Origin: Syntrophomonadaceae bacterium
Lineage (GTDB): Bacteria; Bacillota; Dethiobacteria; DTU022
NCBI GenBank assembly: GCA_007136055.1
Contig: SLHT01000210.1
Location: 1 to 7,224, forward strand
Direction: 5' to 3'
Length of the DNA: 7,224 nt
Shown here: piece by piece, positions 1 through 5,550 of the stretch
Numbering within the stretch: position 1 is the first letter of the stretch
How the letters are laid out: every line of letters starts with the position of its first letter
Notes under the pieces: model-generated
The model's database searches: none
What the model was told of the DNA's origin: nothing
The model's input: the letters and a program-made list of their open reading frames with translations, nothing else
Position numbers and translations under genes: made by a program

Positions 1-141
1 GAAGTTGTACATGAGGCGCTGGGTGAGTACGTCCGGCAACGCACCCGCAAAGATCTGATGGATTTGCGGGGAAAGGTAATGTTTGTCAAAGACTATGATT
101 ACAAAGCTGGACGGCGGGAGAAGGCCAATGATGTTGATTGA
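1..141 (+). CDS. vapB: VapB-type antitoxin, C-terminal part (5' end outside window)
   Basis: The first frame is open from base 1 to a TGA at 139-141 and gives 46 residues. They begin EVVHEALGEYVRQRTRKDL and continue with MDLRGKVMF. This is the usual tail of small VapB antitoxins (PF09957-like): a basic helix with the pattern VVxEAL..YVRxRxRKDLxxLRGKV, then a charged toxin-wrapping segment (KDYDYKAGRREKANDVD). In the family the N-terminus, here missing, binds DNA and autoregulates the pair, while the C-terminus neutralises the VapC nuclease. The stop lies inside the start of the next gene (14-base overlap with 128), as expected for translationally coupled toxin-antitoxin pairs. The promoter and operator lie left of the window. 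The call is firm because of the tail motif and the PIN-domain neighbour. Confidence 0.82.
   Translation, partial: EVVHEALGEYVRQRTRKDLMDLRGKVMFVKDYDYKAGRREKANDVD
116..124 (+). promoter_or_regulatory. Ribosome binding site that sets the vapC start
   Basis: GGGAGAAGG lies inside the antitoxin coding region, 3-7 bases before ATG 128 and 6-10 bases before ATG 131. It favours these starts over the in-frame ATG at 83. Confidence 0.65.
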
Positions 142-532
142 TACATCGGTGCTGATAGGTTTTCTAAAAGGGGATTCCGGTGAAAAAGTCTTGCTGTTTG
201 AAGAGATTTTGGCCCGGAAGGTTCCCTTTGGCATTTCCGCGCTGACATACCAGGAGGTGCTCCAGGGTGCCCGGGACGAGAAAGAATTTGCCCGTTTGGA
301 GGAGTACTTGGGCACCCAGACCATATATTACCCCGGTGTGGAGACAACTTTTTATGAAAAGGCTGCCTCCACCTACTATACCCTGCGCCGAAAAGGCATT
401 ACCTGTACCACGGTGGACATACTAATTGCTGTTACAGCCGTGGAACATGAACTGGCTCTTTTGCATGCGGATGCCGACTTTGACGCCATTGGCAATCATT
501 TGTCGGAGTTGAAAATGCTGGCCAGCCTCTAA
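128..532 (+). CDS. vapC: VapC-type PIN-domain ribonuclease toxin
   Basis: This 134-residue PIN-domain protein is the toxin half of a VapBC type II system. The family are Mg-dependent ribonucleases that cleave tRNA or rRNA when free of antitoxin. The acidic active-site set is visible, numbered from the ATG at 128: Asp5 in LIDTSVLIGFL, Glu43 in ALTYQEVLQGA, Asp97 in TTVDILIA, and Asp115/Asp117 in LLHADADFDAI. The length is normal for VapC. The frame is open upstream to an ATG at 83, but that start would lie deep in the antitoxin gene and has no good ribosome site. The tandem ATGs at 128 and 131 sit just behind GGGAGAAGG (116-124) and give the classic MMLIDTSVLI start. The gene appears intact, so it should be active if the antitoxin is. 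The RNA target cannot be predicted. Confidence 0.88.
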   Translation: MMLIDTSVLIGFLKGDSGEKVLLFEEILARKVPFGISALTYQEVLQGARDEKEFARLEEYLGTQTIYYPGVETTFYEKAASTYYTLRRKGITCTTVDILIAVTAVEHELALLHADADFDAIGNHLSELKMLASL

Positions 533-537
533 CCTTG

Positions 538-561
538 CCCTGCAGTGTCTGCAGGGTTTTT
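538..561 (+). terminator. Rho-independent terminator of the vapBC operon
   Basis: A perfect 8-bp stem CCCTGCAG/CTGCAGGG (538-545 with 549-556) has a 3-base TGT loop and is followed by TTTTT (557-561). It begins 5 bases after the vapC stop. Confidence 0.9.
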
Positions 562-611
562 CAGTGTCGTAACGGAAGTGGTTGTTATAATGATTGCTAA
601 AGAGGGATTGT

Positions 612-979
612 ATGGCCAGAGAACCCCATGTGTGTGAAAGATGCGTGCATCATTATTGTGCTGCCAAGCTCAAGCAGATTTGGCTACAACCAGACAAGAA
701 AAGTGCCATTCGTGTTGCCAACATGCTGATGGATGAATATGCTTCGTCGTTTCCAAAGGCGTGGGAGTGCTAGAACACGGGCTTGAGAATTCACTTCAAT
801 ACTTTATGTATGAACGACTTGACAGCCGTAAAACTTCCTCAACAAATGTGATTGAACGCTTGAACAGGGAGATTCGCAGAAGGACATCAGTAGTAGGTGT
901 TTTCCCCAGTATGGACTCCTATATAATAATATTGGTTACAAGCTATCTTATTGAATATAGTTTTGCGCACTTAACTTGA
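612..979 (+). pseudogene. IS256-family (mutator type) transposase remnant, frameshifted
   Basis: Two frames together carry the C-terminal third of an IS256-family DDE transposase. From ATG 612 one frame reads MAREPHVCERCVHHYC, then AAKLKQIWLQPDKKSA, then LMDEYASSFPKAWEC, and hits TAG at 771. The next frame continues without a gap as LEHGLENSLQYF and then has the family signature STNVIERLNREIRRRTSVVG followed by VFPSMDSY, ending at 979. One lost base near 768-771 explains the shift. The CERCVHH stretch resembles the family's WQRCxVHF motif, but the roughly 20 residues normally between it and the helix AAKLKQIW are absent, which suggests an internal deletion. The usual tail after LIEYS is also missing. 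Intact members are about 400 residues, so this cannot be active. An upstream TATAAT (586-591) and GAGGG before ATG 612 are probably fortuitous. Confidence 0.85.
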
Positions 980-986
980 ACTAACC
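961..986 (+). repeat. Probable right terminal inverted repeat of the IS256-type remnant
   Basis: TTTTGCGCACTTAACTTGAA plus CTAACC follows directly on the transposase remnant. It looks like an IS256-family element end (TTTTGCGCA...CTTGAAC near the tip). The stop codon of the fragment lies inside it. No matching left end was found between 533 and 611, consistent with deletion of the left part of the element. Confidence 0.45.
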
Positions 987-1006
987 AGGGAAAGTGGAGC
1001 TAGCAC

Positions 1007-1037
1007 AAAAAAAAGTCAGGGATTGCGTTCTCCTGAC
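1007..1037 (-). terminator. Terminator of the M20/DUF5058 operon (minus strand)
   Basis: Read on the minus strand, GTCAGG (1037-1032) pairs with CCTGAC (1020-1015) across an 11-base loop and is followed by eight T (1014-1007). It lies about 93 bases past the stop of the last operon gene. The bases between (1038-1129) hold no gene, only a small 5-bp hairpin CCTCT-GGT-AGAGG at 1073-1085. Confidence 0.82.
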
Positions 1038-1129
1038 CAAGTTCTTTAGATGGGTGATATTATTTGGGAGTGCCTCTGGTAGAGGATGTCTTAGTTGGAA
1101 ACGGTTTTAGCATCTATGCTGCTCGGAGA

Positions 1130-1855
1130 TTACGCCTGTTCAGATTTGTCCACAACTCTGATTAAGCCTTTCTTCCAAAATATCCTTGCAGAGAGTATGG
1201 TAATGGGGAGCATGGCAAGAATCAATATGCCCTCCATGCCAGGTAAAACAATTCCTGCCAGGATGAGACCAGAGACTATTGCAACGGGGATAACCACAGC
1301 TAACAATTTATTCTTTATTTGCATTTTGCCTTCGCTGCTGGCCAATATTCCCAGGGCCAGTCCACCGAACAGGGCGGGCAACATATATTGAGTCGCCTGC
1401 TGCACTACAGGAGCCTGTAATATCGGTTGCAGTGGGACCAAAAAGAGTGCGCCCAACGATATTATTAAAACGGTAAGGATGGACGAAGTTGCCACAGCAA
1501 CTGTTGCTATAGCATCACCCTCAGGTGTATTTTGGTCAGCCTTTGCTAGCTTTTGAGCATTTATCACGCAGGGAAGTTTCAGGTTCATAATATTACCAGT
1601 GAGAAAGGTCAGATACGTAGATGAACCCAAGATGGGAGTATAGCTAAGAGCCTCCGAAATACCTATGGGCATGAAAATTGCCATTACGCTAATACCTGCA
1701 AGAGCCAGCATTGGAAGGTCTGGGAAAATGTCATAAACGGAAGACACAATTAATGGAACAGCAATCATGTAGAGCAAAGCAATTAATGTGCCAATACGCC
1801 CAAAACGGTGTGACCAATTTAAGTACTTATCTTGATCTAATGTATTATTACTCAT
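1130..1855 (-). CDS. Multi-pass membrane protein, putative permease subunit (family not recognised)
   Basis: This 241-residue hydrophobic protein is the last gene of the minus-strand operon. I do not recognise its family. Likely membrane segments lie at about residues 21-43, 48-67, 116-141, 156-172, 183-204 and 206-226, with a weaker one at 76-90. Between segments 2 and 4 is a polar, Gly/Asn/Pro-containing stretch (TGNIMNLKLPCVINAQKLAK) of the kind that lines transport paths. A positively charged tail (FWKKGLIRVVDK) suggests a cytoplasmic C-terminus. The ATG at 1855 has a GGGGG ribosome site 7 bases upstream, and only 29 bases separate it from the DUF5058 stop. The two proteins are almost equal in length (241 and 238) and are co-expressed with a hydrolase. 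I therefore infer that they form a two-part transporter, but no substrate or energy source is visible. Confidence 0.72.
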   Translation of the reverse strand: MSNNTLDQDKYLNWSHRFGRIGTLIALLYMIAVPLIVSSVYDIFPDLPMLALAGISVMAIFMPIGISEALSYTPILGSSTYLTFLTGNIMNLKLPCVINAQKLAKADQNTPEGDAIATVAVATSSILTVLIISLGALFLVPLQPILQAPVVQQATQYMLPALFGGLALGILASSEGKMQIKNKLLAVVIPVAIVSGLILAGIVLPGMEGILILAMLPITILSARIFWKKGLIRVVDKSEQA

Positions 1856-1884
1856 AGAACAACCCCCTTAGATTATTCTCAGAC

Positions 1885-2601
1885 TTACCCTAAAAGAGCC
1901 GACCAACCAACTGAAGCAATCATGCCGCCAATAAGAGCGATTGCCAAGACAAAATTGGCCAGCCAAGTCCAGTGAAATTTTTTGATTAAGAAGCCCACAA
2001 ATATAGTCAGAACGGCACTGGTTATTAGGGTGGCAGTACTCACTGGGTCAGTCAATAACATGGAAGGCATAAATACTGCTAACAAGGTAAGCATAAAGCA
2101 GGAGCTCATGACTACACCCCAGGAGCTTTGCTTGCGCGCAGAAATTAATCCCAATGAAATCTTTTTAGCAAAAGGAATTATCACAAAGAAACCGCCCAGG
2201 ATACCGATACTCATCACAATCATAATCGCACTCAGCATTTCAGGGTTATTTGCTGCAACCATTTCACCAATACTTCCATAGCCCAGGGTCCCTGAAGCAG
2301 TTTCGGAAGCCATTAGCTCGTAACCCACCGAGCCGATGACAGACAGGCGCCACCACGGCCAGGCAATGCCAAAAGCCGCAGCAAGCGAGAAAAAGCCGAT
2401 AACTATGGCCAGGCTGGGGGCTATTGAAAATATGAGACTGGATTTAATTACATTTTTTACTACTTGCTTGTTGATACCCAACTCCAGGCAACGGTTATAA
2501 CTTTTCTTTAGGAAAATAGCAGCGTAAAACATGATATACAACAATCCAACAATAACCAAGGTAAACATCAGCGGGCTACCTGCAATCTCTCTAAACCCCA
2601 T
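1885..2601 (-). CDS. DUF5058 family integral membrane protein
   Basis: This 238-residue protein matches the DUF5058 pattern as I know it. It has an N-terminal membrane anchor ending in AAIFLKKSYNRCLELGI, then SSLIFSIAPSLAIVIGFFSL, then AWPWWRLSVIGSVGYELMAS with ETASGT. Predicted membrane spans are at about 10-31, 53-77, 122-144, 163-184, 187-206 and 211-235. The conserved block at about 80-110 (Trp-Arg, Gly-Ser-Val, Glu95, Glu100) combines Gly/Ser with buried acidic residues, as in transporter cores. The family has no established function that I know of. The start at ATG 2601 has an AAAGGAGA ribosome site at normal spacing. It lies 31 bases after the M20 gene and 29 bases before the next membrane gene, so all three are surely one transcript. 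The permease role is inferred from topology and neighbours only. Confidence 0.82.
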   Translation of the reverse strand: MGFREIAGSPLMFTLVIVGLLYIMFYAAIFLKKSYNRCLELGINKQVVKNVIKSSLIFSIAPSLAIVIGFFSLAAAFGIAWPWWRLSVIGSVGYELMASETASGTLGYGSIGEMVAANNPEMLSAIMIVMSIGILGGFFVIIPFAKKISLGLISARKQSSWGVVMSSCFMLTLLAVFMPSMLLTDPVSTATLITSAVLTIFVGFLIKKFHWTWLANFVLAIALIGGMIASVGWSALLG

Positions 2602-2632
2602 AGTTTAGTCTCCTTTCAGATAACCAGACGCA

Positions 2633-3868
2633 CTATACGTCAGGACAATTACTTGATTTGTTGTCTTGCAGCCAGCGTAAAGCCAGATAGGCATAAGCAG
2701 CTGCACCACGATGAAGCACAGAATCGTCAAACTTTGCTTTGGGGTGATGCTGGGGGAAAGTATAGCCTTTTCCTGCATCGCCAGCGGCAAGGACCAGCAT
2801 CAGGGATGGCACCCGTTCACTGACAAAGGCGAAGTCCTCCGATCCGGACATTTTTTTCCCGGAATCACTGGGCATAATTTTTTCCATTGGCAAGACGCTC
2901 TTCTCGTTCAATAGTTCAGTCAAGTAGCGTGTTGCTTCGTTAACCAGGGACTTGTCGTTCATTACAGACGGACATCCGTTATAGAACTTCACTGAAGCTT
3001 TTGCACGCAGTGCACTGGCCGTCATCTCACTTATGTCAACTATACGATCCTTAACGAACCCCCTGGTTTCGGGATGGAATGTGCGTAAAGTGCCATGAAG
3101 CTCTGCTGTGTCAGGGATGACATTTGACGTTGTACCTGCCTTAATCATGCCAATAGTTAGTACAGCCCCGTCCCCTGGTTCAAGCTCACGGCTATGGATG
3201 GTTTGAAGATTCAAATGGGTGTGGGCAGCCACATTAATGGGATCAACGCTTTTACTTGGCATAGCTCCATGGCCACCTTTGCCCTGTATGGAAATGGTAA
3301 ACCAGTCTGAAGCAGCAGATCCTATACCAGGGTTGGGGACTATAAATGTACCTTCCGGAATGGGCATACCAGTCATAACATGCATCATTAAACCTGCATC
3401 GACGTTGGGGTTCTCCAATAACCCTGCCTCTATCATATCGTGGGCGCCTTCCAAGGTTTCCTCTGCAGGTTGGAACATGAGCTTAATGGTACCTTCGATT
3501 TCATCTTCGTTTTCTTTCAGCAGCTTTGCAGCACCCAACAGCATAGCAGTGTGGAGATCATGGCCACAGGCATGCATGTTCTCTGTGACTGAAGCATAAT
3601 CCACATCCGCCTCTTCGGCAAGTGGCAGTGCATCCATGTCAGCTCTCAGCAAGAATACAGGACCAGGCTTTTTGCCTCCAGCCAGCGCCACGATTCCGGA
3701 TTTACCACATTCTTCGGGCTGATAGCCGAATTCTGTTAATCGTTCCTTAACATACTGAATCGTCTTGGGCAAATCCATCCCCACCTCGGCATTGCGGTGG
3801 AGGTGGCGCCGGTGGGTCACCAACTCCTCTTGCAAGGCATGCGCCCTGCTAAAAAGTGCATCTTTCAA
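2633..3868 (-). CDS. M20-family metal-dependent amidohydrolase (N-acyl amino acid / IAA-conjugate hydrolase type)
   Basis: This 411-residue cytosolic enzyme (no signal peptide) belongs to the M20D amidohydrolases, a group that includes hippurate, N-acetyl amino acid and IAA-amino acid hydrolases. The order of motifs is complete: HRRHLHRNAEVGMDLPKT (19-36), LRADMDALPL (74-83), MHACGHDLHTAM (98-109), FQPAEETLEGA (132-142), MMHV (161-164), the lid-domain GKGGHGAMP (196-204), SGSEDFAF (341-348) and QHHPKAKFDD (373-382). By analogy with the plant enzyme ILL2, the metal ligands would be Cys101, His103, Glu137, His163 and His375, Glu136 the general base and His200 the lid histidine. All are present, so the enzyme should be active. 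The length is typical. It is the first gene of the operon. The start is TTG at 3868. Family members differ widely in acyl group and amino acid, so the substrate is open. Confidence 0.93.
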   Translation of the reverse strand: MKDALFSRAHALQEELVTHRRHLHRNAEVGMDLPKTIQYVKERLTEFGYQPEECGKSGIVALAGGKKPGPVFLLRADMDALPLAEEADVDYASVTENMHACGHDLHTAMLLGAAKLLKENEDEIEGTIKLMFQPAEETLEGAHDMIEAGLLENPNVDAGLMMHVMTGMPIPEGTFIVPNPGIGSAASDWFTISIQGKGGHGAMPSKSVDPINVAAHTHLNLQTIHSRELEPGDGAVLTIGMIKAGTTSNVIPDTAELHGTLRTFHPETRGFVKDRIVDISEMTASALRAKASVKFYNGCPSVMNDKSLVNEATRYLTELLNEKSVLPMEKIMPSDSGKKMSGSEDFAFVSERVPSLMLVLAAGDAGKGYTFPQHHPKAKFDDSVLHRGAAAYAYLALRWLQDNKSSNCPDV

Positions 3869-3874
3869 CTTAAT

Positions 3875-3880
3875 CCCCCC
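3875..3880 (-). promoter_or_regulatory. G6 ribosome binding site that decides a TTG start for the M20 gene
   Basis: On the minus strand GGGGGG (3880-3875) lies 6 bases before TTG (3868-3866), which opens MKDALFSRAH. The nearby ATG at 3861-3859 is in another frame, so TTG is the supported start. Confidence 0.7.
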
Positions 3881-3936
3881 TTCGATTTAGCCAGACCTAC
3901 AATTAAAGAATACTTAAGGAACAGCAACTTAATAGC

Positions 3937-3966
3937 ATTATAGCAGGCCAAATTACTATATGTCAA
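3937..3966 (-). promoter_or_regulatory. Consensus sigma-A promoter of the M20-DUF5058 operon
   Basis: Read on the minus strand, TTGACA (3966-3961) is followed after 18 bases by TATAAT (3942-3937). Both hexamers match the consensus perfectly. Transcription should start near 3930, giving a leader of about 60 bases before the TTG start. Such a strong promoter normally implies control by repression. Confidence 0.85.
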
Positions 3967-3986
3967 ACTTTTTTAGACACCTGCTA
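3941..3986. repeat. Inverted repeat bracketing the operon promoter (candidate operator)
   Basis: TAGCAGG (3941-3947) and CCTGCTA (3980-3986) are perfect 7-bp inverted arms with centres 39 bp apart. One arm overlaps the -10 box of the minus-strand promoter, and the other lies 13 bp upstream of its -35 box. Binding by a regulator dimer or by looped dimers would block RNA polymerase. The assignment to the divergent regulator is inference. Confidence 0.5.
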
Positions 3987-4001
3987 ACATGGCTTGCATA
4001 A

Positions 4002-4068
4002 TATCTATTATTTGAGAAGGCATATTATTTATGGTATTCTTTTTCATACTGGAAAGTATCTATTGTTT
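4002..4068 (+). repeat. Direct repeat and small palindrome around the regulator promoter (candidate autoregulatory sites)
   Basis: TATCTATTATTT (4002-4013) and TATCTATTGTTT (4057-4068) agree at 11 of 12 bases and start 55 bp apart. The first abuts the -35 box and the second lies just past the expected transcription start. A palindrome ATACT-GGAA-AGTAT (4046-4059) covers the start itself. The region is AT-rich, so chance is a real alternative. Confidence 0.35.
4012..4040 (+). promoter_or_regulatory. Probable sigma-A promoter of the regulator gene
   Basis: TTGAGA (4012-4017), a 17-base spacer and TATTCT (4035-4040) give a moderate promoter. Transcription should start near 4047, leaving a leader of about 60 bases. 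It is weaker than the divergent operon promoter, as suits a regulator. Confidence 0.6.
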
Positions 4069-4109
4069 ATACACGGAAAATAAGGTTTGTTTTTGTTGGG
4101 AGTGAGAGT

Positions 4110-5423
4110 ATGTCAGGTATTGCGTTAATTACCAGCCCCTACTTGAAATCTTTTTATAGGGAAGCCTTAGACAAGTTTTCCCCTGAGCTTAATGTAGATA
4201 TTTTTGAGTATGATAACTTTTCAGGTCTCCCCGATATTTATCGGGAGATTGAATCAGAATACGAGGGCTTTCTTGTTAGTGGACGTTATGTAAGATCTGC
4301 AATAGAAAAACAAATAACGCTTCGCAAGCCCCTTTTGCATGTGGAAACTGATATTACATCTGTGTGCTTTATAGTTCTTAAAATATTGGCTGCAACCCCC
4401 AACGCCAGCCTTGACAGGGTTGTTTTTGATTTCCTTATTCCCGTTGGCCTTGACGGTTCATTAAACAATATTTGGAGTGCTGAGCGGCAGCAGCGTATAG
4501 GGCAAGCCGTGGATGATTGGTTGGGTTCATGTTCGCTGGAGGATCTGGAACGAAGCACTCGAGTAACAGTTGATCGCCTGGAGGGCTGGTGGCGGGAAAA
4601 TAAAATTGACCACGTTATTAACGCTTTAAGTCACATCACGCCTATGCTGCAGGACCTGGGGGTTCCTTTTACATTTGCTTATCCCAGCCAAGACGAGGTT
4701 AAAATGAATGTACGCTTGCTCTTATCACTTATCGAAAACAGTCGAATGCGTAGCAATTTGAGTGCTGTAATTTCAATCTCGTCCAACCGCCTGCTCGGAG
4801 ACAGGCAAGACATGAATCTTGACGCAGTAAAGCTGCAAAAAGCTCTTTTGGATTTCAACCGTGATTATTTCGCAAACTTTTTGCTGTATCGGTCCTATAA
4901 TGGTTTTCATGTCTTTACCAGTTTGAGCACGGTTTTACGTATAACTGACAACCTGCGCCATTGTTCACTGCGAAGCTATCTTGCCCGGAATCTTGGCTTT
5001 CCTGTATCCATCGGTTATGGTATATCCTCTGATTTGGTGGAAGCTAAGTCTCATGCTGATGATGCTGTCCGGAAGGGCAATATGGATGGTTCCTATGTGA
5101 TAAACGAGCAGAAGTGCCTGATTGGGCCCTTGGGTTCTAATCACAAACTGCAGGTTGATGTTGCGGATAACTCAAATATGCAAAGGGCTGCTCAGAAGGC
5201 AGGACTATCCACGTTGACTCTTGGCAAGATACAGTCTCTTGTGGATGTTTTACAGAGCAATCAAATAACCACCACTGATATGTCTGAACGGTTAGGGATG
5301 ACTAAGCGCAATGCAAATCGCATTTTAAAAAAAATGGCTAATGCAGGGTTTGCAGAAGTGTTAGACCAACGGGCAGGTAGTTCCCGGGGGCGCCCGTCAA
5401 AGGTTTATGAAATTAAGCTCTAG
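4110..5423 (+). CDS. Transcriptional regulator: PrpR_N-like sensor, degenerate GGDEF-like domain, winged helix
   Basis: This 437-residue protein appears to have three parts. Residues 1-110 (ALITSPYLKSFYREALDKF to ITSVCFIVLKILAA) follow the pattern of PrpR_N-type ligand-sensing domains: an alternating alpha/beta fold, a central GFLVSGRYVRSAI and a conserved PLLHVET strand. Residues 213-342 resemble a GGDEF/GTP-cyclohydrolase-III fold, seen in LGFPVSIGYGISSDLVEAKS followed by HADDAVRKG. The loop where GGDEF would fall reads SYNGFHVF, so cyclase activity is unlikely. Residues 372-437 are a winged helix-turn-helix with helix MSERLGMTKRNANRILKKMA and a basic wing SSRGRPSKVYEI. ATG 4110 has GGGAG 7 bases upstream. 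The gene is divergent from the M20 operon, with 241 bp of shared control region, and is very probably its regulator. I know no named homologue, and the domain calls for residues 1-342 are by eye. Confidence 0.8.
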   Translation: MSGIALITSPYLKSFYREALDKFSPELNVDIFEYDNFSGLPDIYREIESEYEGFLVSGRYVRSAIEKQITLRKPLLHVETDITSVCFIVLKILAATPNASLDRVVFDFLIPVGLDGSLNNIWSAERQQRIGQAVDDWLGSCSLEDLERSTRVTVDRLEGWWRENKIDHVINALSHITPMLQDLGVPFTFAYPSQDEVKMNVRLLLSLIENSRMRSNLSAVISISSNRLLGDRQDMNLDAVKLQKALLDFNRDYFANFLLYRSYNGFHVFTSLSTVLRITDNLRHCSLRSYLARNLGFPVSIGYGISSDLVEAKSHADDAVRKGNMDGSYVINEQKCLIGPLGSNHKLQVDVADNSNMQRAAQKAGLSTLTLGKIQSLVDVLQSNQITTTDMSERLGMTKRNANRILKKMANAGFAEVLDQRAGSSRGRPSKVYEIKL

Positions 5424-5506
5424 ATTGGGCGGAAGACAATAAATGATTATTTAGCTGGCAAGTTCAACGAAAATTTTCTGGCGGCTACCAAGTGATTAAG
5501 GAGCGT

Positions 5507-5547
5507 GTCCCTCCAATTTTTATCTGAGGGGCCTCTTTCTTATTTTT
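5507..5547 (+). terminator. Candidate terminator of the regulator gene
   Basis: GTCCCTC (5507-5513) pairs with GAGGGGC (5526-5532), 7 bp including one G-U, across a 12-base loop. The T-rich run CTCTTTCTTATTTTT follows. It lies 84 bases past the regulator stop. The T tract is interrupted, so efficiency may be modest. Confidence 0.5.
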
Positions 5548-5550
5548 CTG

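Noticed and set aside
83..127. Upstream ATG at 83 as the start of the toxin gene
   Set aside because: It would add 15 residues that match no PIN domain, lies deep in the antitoxin gene and lacks a ribosome site. GGGAGAAGG precedes the ATGs at 128 and 131.
586..591. TATAAT upstream of the IS256 remnant as a live promoter
   Set aside because: No -35 element is found at 16-18 bases upstream and the downstream gene is broken.
761..979. A separate 72-residue gene starting at GTG 761
   Set aside because: Its sequence continues the IS256 transposase read in the neighbouring frame up to 770, so it is the frameshifted tail of a pseudogene.
1095..1391. Plus-strand open frame opposite the membrane protein
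   Set aside because: It is antisense to a well-supported hydrophobic protein, without a ribosome site or a recognisable domain.
1982..2281. Plus-strand open frame opposite DUF5058
   Set aside because: It is a shadow of the DUF5058 coding strand.
3219..3599. 126-codon plus-strand open frame opposite the M20 gene
   Set aside because: It is antisense to the catalytic core of a clear M20 enzyme. Its composition mirrors the codon pattern of the real gene.
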